Of a DNA stretch of 64,000 nucleotides, positions 61,336-64,000 are shown one piece after another; the first letter of the stretch is position 1; each line of letters starts with the position of its first letter. Position numbers and translations under genes: made by a program. Where the stretch lies: assembly GCF_026342035.1 (NCBI RefSeq), contig NZ_JAPENM010000005.1:124001-188000 (forward strand), given 5' to 3'. The notes under the pieces were generated by a model. The model made no database searches, was not told where the DNA came from, and was given only the letters and a program-made list of their open reading frames with translations. The stretch is from Aldersonia sp. NBC_00410. Its GTDB lineage: Bacteria > Actinomycetota > Actinomycetes > Mycobacteriales > Mycobacteriaceae.

Positions 61336-62082
61336 TTACTGCAACACCAGCGATTCCGAGCGCTGCACCGTGCCGGTGATACCGCTCGCGTCCTGTCCGG
61401 CAAGCAGCACCGCAGCCTTGCCCATCGTCTCCGGTGGTTCGACCATCTCCGGTGGGATTTGCTGAGAACCACCGGCGGCCTGCCATCCCTCGGTGAGCAC
61501 CACCCGCGACGGGCTCAGGCAGTTCACCGCGATGTTGTCCGGTGCGAGATCGCTCGCCAGTCCCAGGTAGAGACGTTCCACCGCGGCCTTGGACACCCAG
61601 TAGGCGTTCGACCCGCGGTCGATCATGCCGACTCCGGTGGTGGTGACCGCGATCATCGATCCGCCGCCGCGTGCGCGGAGATGCGGAATGACAGCCTTGG
61701 TCACCGAGAACACGCCGGTCAGATTGACGTCGAGGCACAGCTGCCAGCGCTTGCGTGGTGTCGACTCGATCGGCCCGAGCCACAGCACACCGGCGTTGGC
61801 GACCAGAATGTCGATGCCGCCGAACTCCGCCACCGTCGCGCCGACGGCGGCCTCGATCGAATCGTCGTCGGTGACATCACACGGCACCGCGAGGGCCCGA
61901 CCGCCGCGGGCGGCGATGCCGTCCGCGACGGCGTGAATCGTGCCGGGCACCCGGCCCGCCTGTTCGGTGCGGGCCGCGACGGCCACCGCCGCGCCGGCAT
62001 CCGCGAGCGCCGAGGCAATCGCGGCACCGATGCCGCGGCTCGCCCCGGCGACGAACACGACCTTGCCGGCGAGATTCGTCAT
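61336..62082 (-). CDS. SDR family oxidoreductase
   Basis: 248 residues: VFVAGASRGIGAAIASALADAGAAVAVAARTEQAGRVPG, DILVANAGVLWLGP, AVTTTGVGM (catalytic Thr/Ser) and YWVSKAA. The ASRGIG Rossmann motif and PETMGKAAVLLAGQDASGITG C-terminus fit 3-oxoacyl reductase-like SDRs. It overlaps the preceding SDR gene by four bases, so the two are expressed together and may act on successive intermediates. Confidence 0.86.
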   Translation of the reverse strand: MTNLAGKVVFVAGASRGIGAAIASALADAGAAVAVAARTEQAGRVPGTIHAVADGIAARGGRALAVPCDVTDDDSIEAAVGATVAEFGGIDILVANAGVLWLGPIESTPRKRWQLCLDVNLTGVFSVTKAVIPHLRARGGGSMIAVTTTGVGMIDRGSNAYWVSKAAVERLYLGLASDLAPDNIAVNCLSPSRVVLTEGWQAAGGSQQIPPEMVEPPETMGKAAVLLAGQDASGITGTVQRSESLVLQ

Positions 62083-62843
62083 TTCGGCGGGAACCGCAAT
62101 GCGCCGTCGAGGCGAATGACCTCGCCGTTCAGGTAATCGTTCTCGGCGATGGCGAGTGCCAGCTGCGCGTATTCGGTCGAGCGGCCCATCCGCTTCGGGA
62201 ACGGCACCTGCTTGCCCCAGTACTCTTCGAGCTGGTCGGCGGCCTTGCCGTAGGCGGGCGTGTTGATCGTGCCGGGCGCGATCGTGACGACCCGGATGCC
62301 CAGCGGCGACAGGTCGCGTGCGGCGACGAGCGTCATGCCGACGACGCCGCCCTTGGCGGCCGCGTACGGCAACTGGCCGACCTGGCCTTCGTAGGCCGCG
62401 ATCGAGGCCGTGTTGATGATGACGCCACGACCCCCCTCGTCGAGCGGTTCCTGCCGGGCGATCGCCGCGGCGGTGAGCCGCAAAACGTTGAACGTCCAGG
62501 TCAGGTACGACTCGATGGTCTTCGTGAACGCGTCGAGGGGCATCGGGCTGCCGTCCTTGCCGACGATCCGTCCACCGCCGGCGGGGCCACCATGGGTGTC
62601 CACCGAGATTCGGAACGGGCCAAGAGACTCGGCCTCGGCGATCGCGGCGTTGACGGAAGCCTCGTCGGAGGCGTCGGTCCGCACGTAGCGGATGCCGAGC
62701 TCGCTTTCGAGTGCCTTGCCCTTGTCATCGGCGACGTCGGCGACGACCACCTTCGCACCGGCGGCGTGCAGGCGACGCACGGTGGCCTCACCGAGACCGC
62801 CCGTACCACCTACCACCAGCGCGGAAGTGCCACTGATCTGCAT
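62079..62843 (-). CDS. SDR family, 3-hydroxyacyl-CoA dehydrogenase type II-like (HSD10-like)
   Basis: 254 residues: MQISGTSALVVGGTGGLGEATVRRLHAAGAKVVVADVADDKG, then long insert ending EGQVGQLPYAAAKGGVVGMTL, the YxxxK site. Ending YLNGEVIRLDGALRFPPK is the HSD10/17beta-HSD type 10 pattern. Start MQISG with AAGGG upstream in the divergent region. The GAGAAT palindrome lies 39-53 bases upstream of this start on the other strand's start side. Confidence 0.86.
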   Translation of the reverse strand: MQISGTSALVVGGTGGLGEATVRRLHAAGAKVVVADVADDKGKALESELGIRYVRTDASDEASVNAAIAEAESLGPFRISVDTHGGPAGGGRIVGKDGSPMPLDAFTKTIESYLTWTFNVLRLTAAAIARQEPLDEGGRGVIINTASIAAYEGQVGQLPYAAAKGGVVGMTLVAARDLSPLGIRVVTIAPGTINTPAYGKAADQLEEYWGKQVPFPKRMGRSTEYAQLALAIAENDYLNGEVIRLDGALRFPPK

Positions 62844-62881
62844 ATCGATTTCCCTTCTTGCAACGAGTGCTCTCGCTCTGC

Positions 62882-62896
62882 GAGAATCATGTTCTC
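62882..62896. promoter_or_regulatory. GAGAAT-type palindrome in an SDR/ligase divergent promoter
   Basis: GAGAATCATGTTCTC: five-base arms around a five-base centre. It ends at the base before the ATG of the plus-strand ligase, so protein binding would block its expression. A TTGCAA about 18 bases upstream of GAGAAT could be the -35. Similar elements are at 43606, 45840 and 53668. Confidence 0.55.
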
Positions 62897-64000
62897 ATGA
62901 ATATCAGCATGATTCCAGAGATGGCGGCATCGGCCGGCGATCGGGCGGTCGTGACCGCTGATGGTCGGTCCCTGACAGCCGTAGAGCTACTCGACCTCGC
63001 GCAGCGCGCCGCCACCCGGTTTCAGCAGTACCCGGCGGTGCTCTACCTGGGCACGAACCACCTCGCCTACCCGGTCGCGCTGTTCGGCGCGGCGCTGGCC
63101 GGCGTGCCGTTCGTGCCGCTCAACTACCGGCTCGGTGAACAGCAGCGCAATGCCCTACTCGCACGGCATGACGGGGCGCTGGTGCTGCGGCCCGAGGATC
63201 TCGACGCGCTGGTGGACGCGCAGGGGGTCGACGAGTCCGCCGACGAGTTCGAAGCACCGGTGCCCGACGACGATGCGATCGCCGTGATCATCTACACCAG
63301 CGGCACTACCTCGGACCCGAAACCGGCGATTCTGCGCCACCGGCACCTGCTGGCCTACGTGTTCAACACCCTCGAGTTCGGCACGGCGGAGGAGACCGAC
63401 GCCTCCTTGGTTGCGGTACCGCCGTACCACATTGCCGGCCTGACGAACCTGCTGTCGAACCTCTACACGGGTCGCCGGATCGTGTACCTGGCCGGATTCG
63501 ACGCACCGACCTGGCTCGATACCGTGCGGCGTGAACGGGTCACACACGCGATGATCGTCCCGACCATGCTCGCGCGCGTCGTCGCCGAACTCGGCGACGC
63601 CGACGCCGATACGCCCAGCCTGGCGAGCCTCGCCTACGGCGGTTCCCGTACACCGCGACCTGTCCTCGAGCGTGCCTTGCGCCGCTTCCCGCACACCGGC
63701 TTCGTCAACGCCTACGGGCTGACCGAGACCGCATCCTCGATCGCGGTGCTCGGTCCCGACGACCACCGGACGGCGTTCGCCTCCGACGACCCGATCGTTC
63801 GCGACCGGCTCGGCTCGGTCGGACAGGCGCTGCCCGGCATCGAGATCGTGGTCCGCACCGCGGAGGGTGCGCCCGCGGCGGTGGGCGAGACTGGCCTGGT
63901 GTTCGTCCGCGGGGAACAGATCTCCGGCGAGTACGGCGCCCGCAGCGTTCTCGACGCCGAGGGGTGGTTTGCCACCCGCGATTTGGGCCGTCTCGATGCG
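62897..64000 (+). CDS. AMP-forming acyl-CoA ligase (FadD-like), 3' truncated by window
   Basis: The frame from ATG 62897 stays open to the end of the window, at least 368 codons. MNISMIPEMAASAGDRAVVTADGRSLTAVEL opens the domain; the ATP motif IIYTSGTTSDPKPA is at 131-144; VPPYHIAGLTNLLSNL and NAYGLTETAS follow, as in FadD enzymes. No ribosome-binding site precedes the ATG, hinting at a leaderless or short-leader mRNA. A second FadD in the island, beside a TetR-type operator of its own. Confidence 0.85.
   Translation, partial: MNISMIPEMAASAGDRAVVTADGRSLTAVELLDLAQRAATRFQQYPAVLYLGTNHLAYPVALFGAALAGVPFVPLNYRLGEQQRNALLARHDGALVLRPEDLDALVDAQGVDESADEFEAPVPDDDAIAVIIYTSGTTSDPKPAILRHRHLLAYVFNTLEFGTAEETDASLVAVPPYHIAGLTNLLSNLYTGRRIVYLAGFDAPTWLDTVRRERVTHAMIVPTMLARVVAELGDADADTPSLASLAYGGSRTPRPVLERALRRFPHTGFVNAYGLTETASSIAVLGPDDHRTAFASDDPIVRDRLGSVGQALPGIEIVVRTAEGAPAAVGETGLVFVRGEQISGEYGARSVLDAEGWFATRDLGRLDA

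Overview
The window reads as a high-G+C actinobacterial chromosome segment, most likely from a mycolate-type genus (Nocardia, Rhodococcus, Gordonia or Mycobacterium relatives). The reasons are the strong G/C third-position bias, GTG/TTG starts, a mycofactocin-type SDR, F420-type luciferase-like oxidoreductases, a Ddn-like protein and multicomponent aromatic oxygenase genes. No rRNA, tRNA, insertion sequence, phage gene or CRISPR array was seen. The species assignment is inference.

Layout. 1-7.2 kb: the end of a thiamine-diphosphate enzyme, an SDR, then a tightly overlapping 4-hydroxybenzoate/protocatechuate operon (pobA-pcaH-pcaG-pcaB-pcaC) followed by an IclR regulator. The same palindromic operator core lies before pobA and before the regulator. 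7.2-13 kb: a six-gene multicomponent phenol hydroxylase operon on the minus strand, divergent from an AraC regulator. 13-15.4 kb: a thioesterase, a Ddn-like protein and an alpha/beta hydrolase. 15.7-23.6 kb: an oligopeptide-type ABC importer flanked by two nitrilotriacetate-monooxygenase-type flavin enzymes. 23.7-28.8 kb: a PadR/membrane-protein pair, an SRPBCC protein, a DEAD-box helicase and two flavin reductases. 28.9-36 kb: a small Cys-rich protein, a heterodimeric ABC exporter, two tandem aldo/keto reductases and a LysR regulator. 36.2-39.3 kb: a TetR-controlled membrane module with heme-copper-oxidase subunit III and IV relatives and two paralogous six-helix proteins of unknown function, but no catalytic oxidase subunit.

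39.3-64 kb is dense in CoA-thioester catabolism: an amidohydrolase/CoA-transferase/crotonase operon; a Bfd ferredoxin pair; a B12-dependent split acyl-CoA mutase with a divergent SDR/carboxymuconolactone-decarboxylase/hydroxyisobutyrate-dehydrogenase operon; F420-type oxidoreductases; a CoA transferase; several SDRs including a mycofactocin-coupled one; a 2Fe-2S ferredoxin; two AMP-forming acyl-CoA ligases (the second cut by the window end); a heteromeric acyl-CoA dehydrogenase pair; and crotonases. Four intergenic sites here share a GAGAAT/ATTCTC element, two of them within a near-identical 30-base promoter. I infer one co-regulated catabolic island for an unknown, probably branched or cyclic, acid.

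The best candidates for undescribed biology are the TetR-flanked membrane module (36.2-39.4 kb), the B12 mutase whose active site departs from methylmalonyl-CoA mutase, and the proposed GAGAAT regulon.
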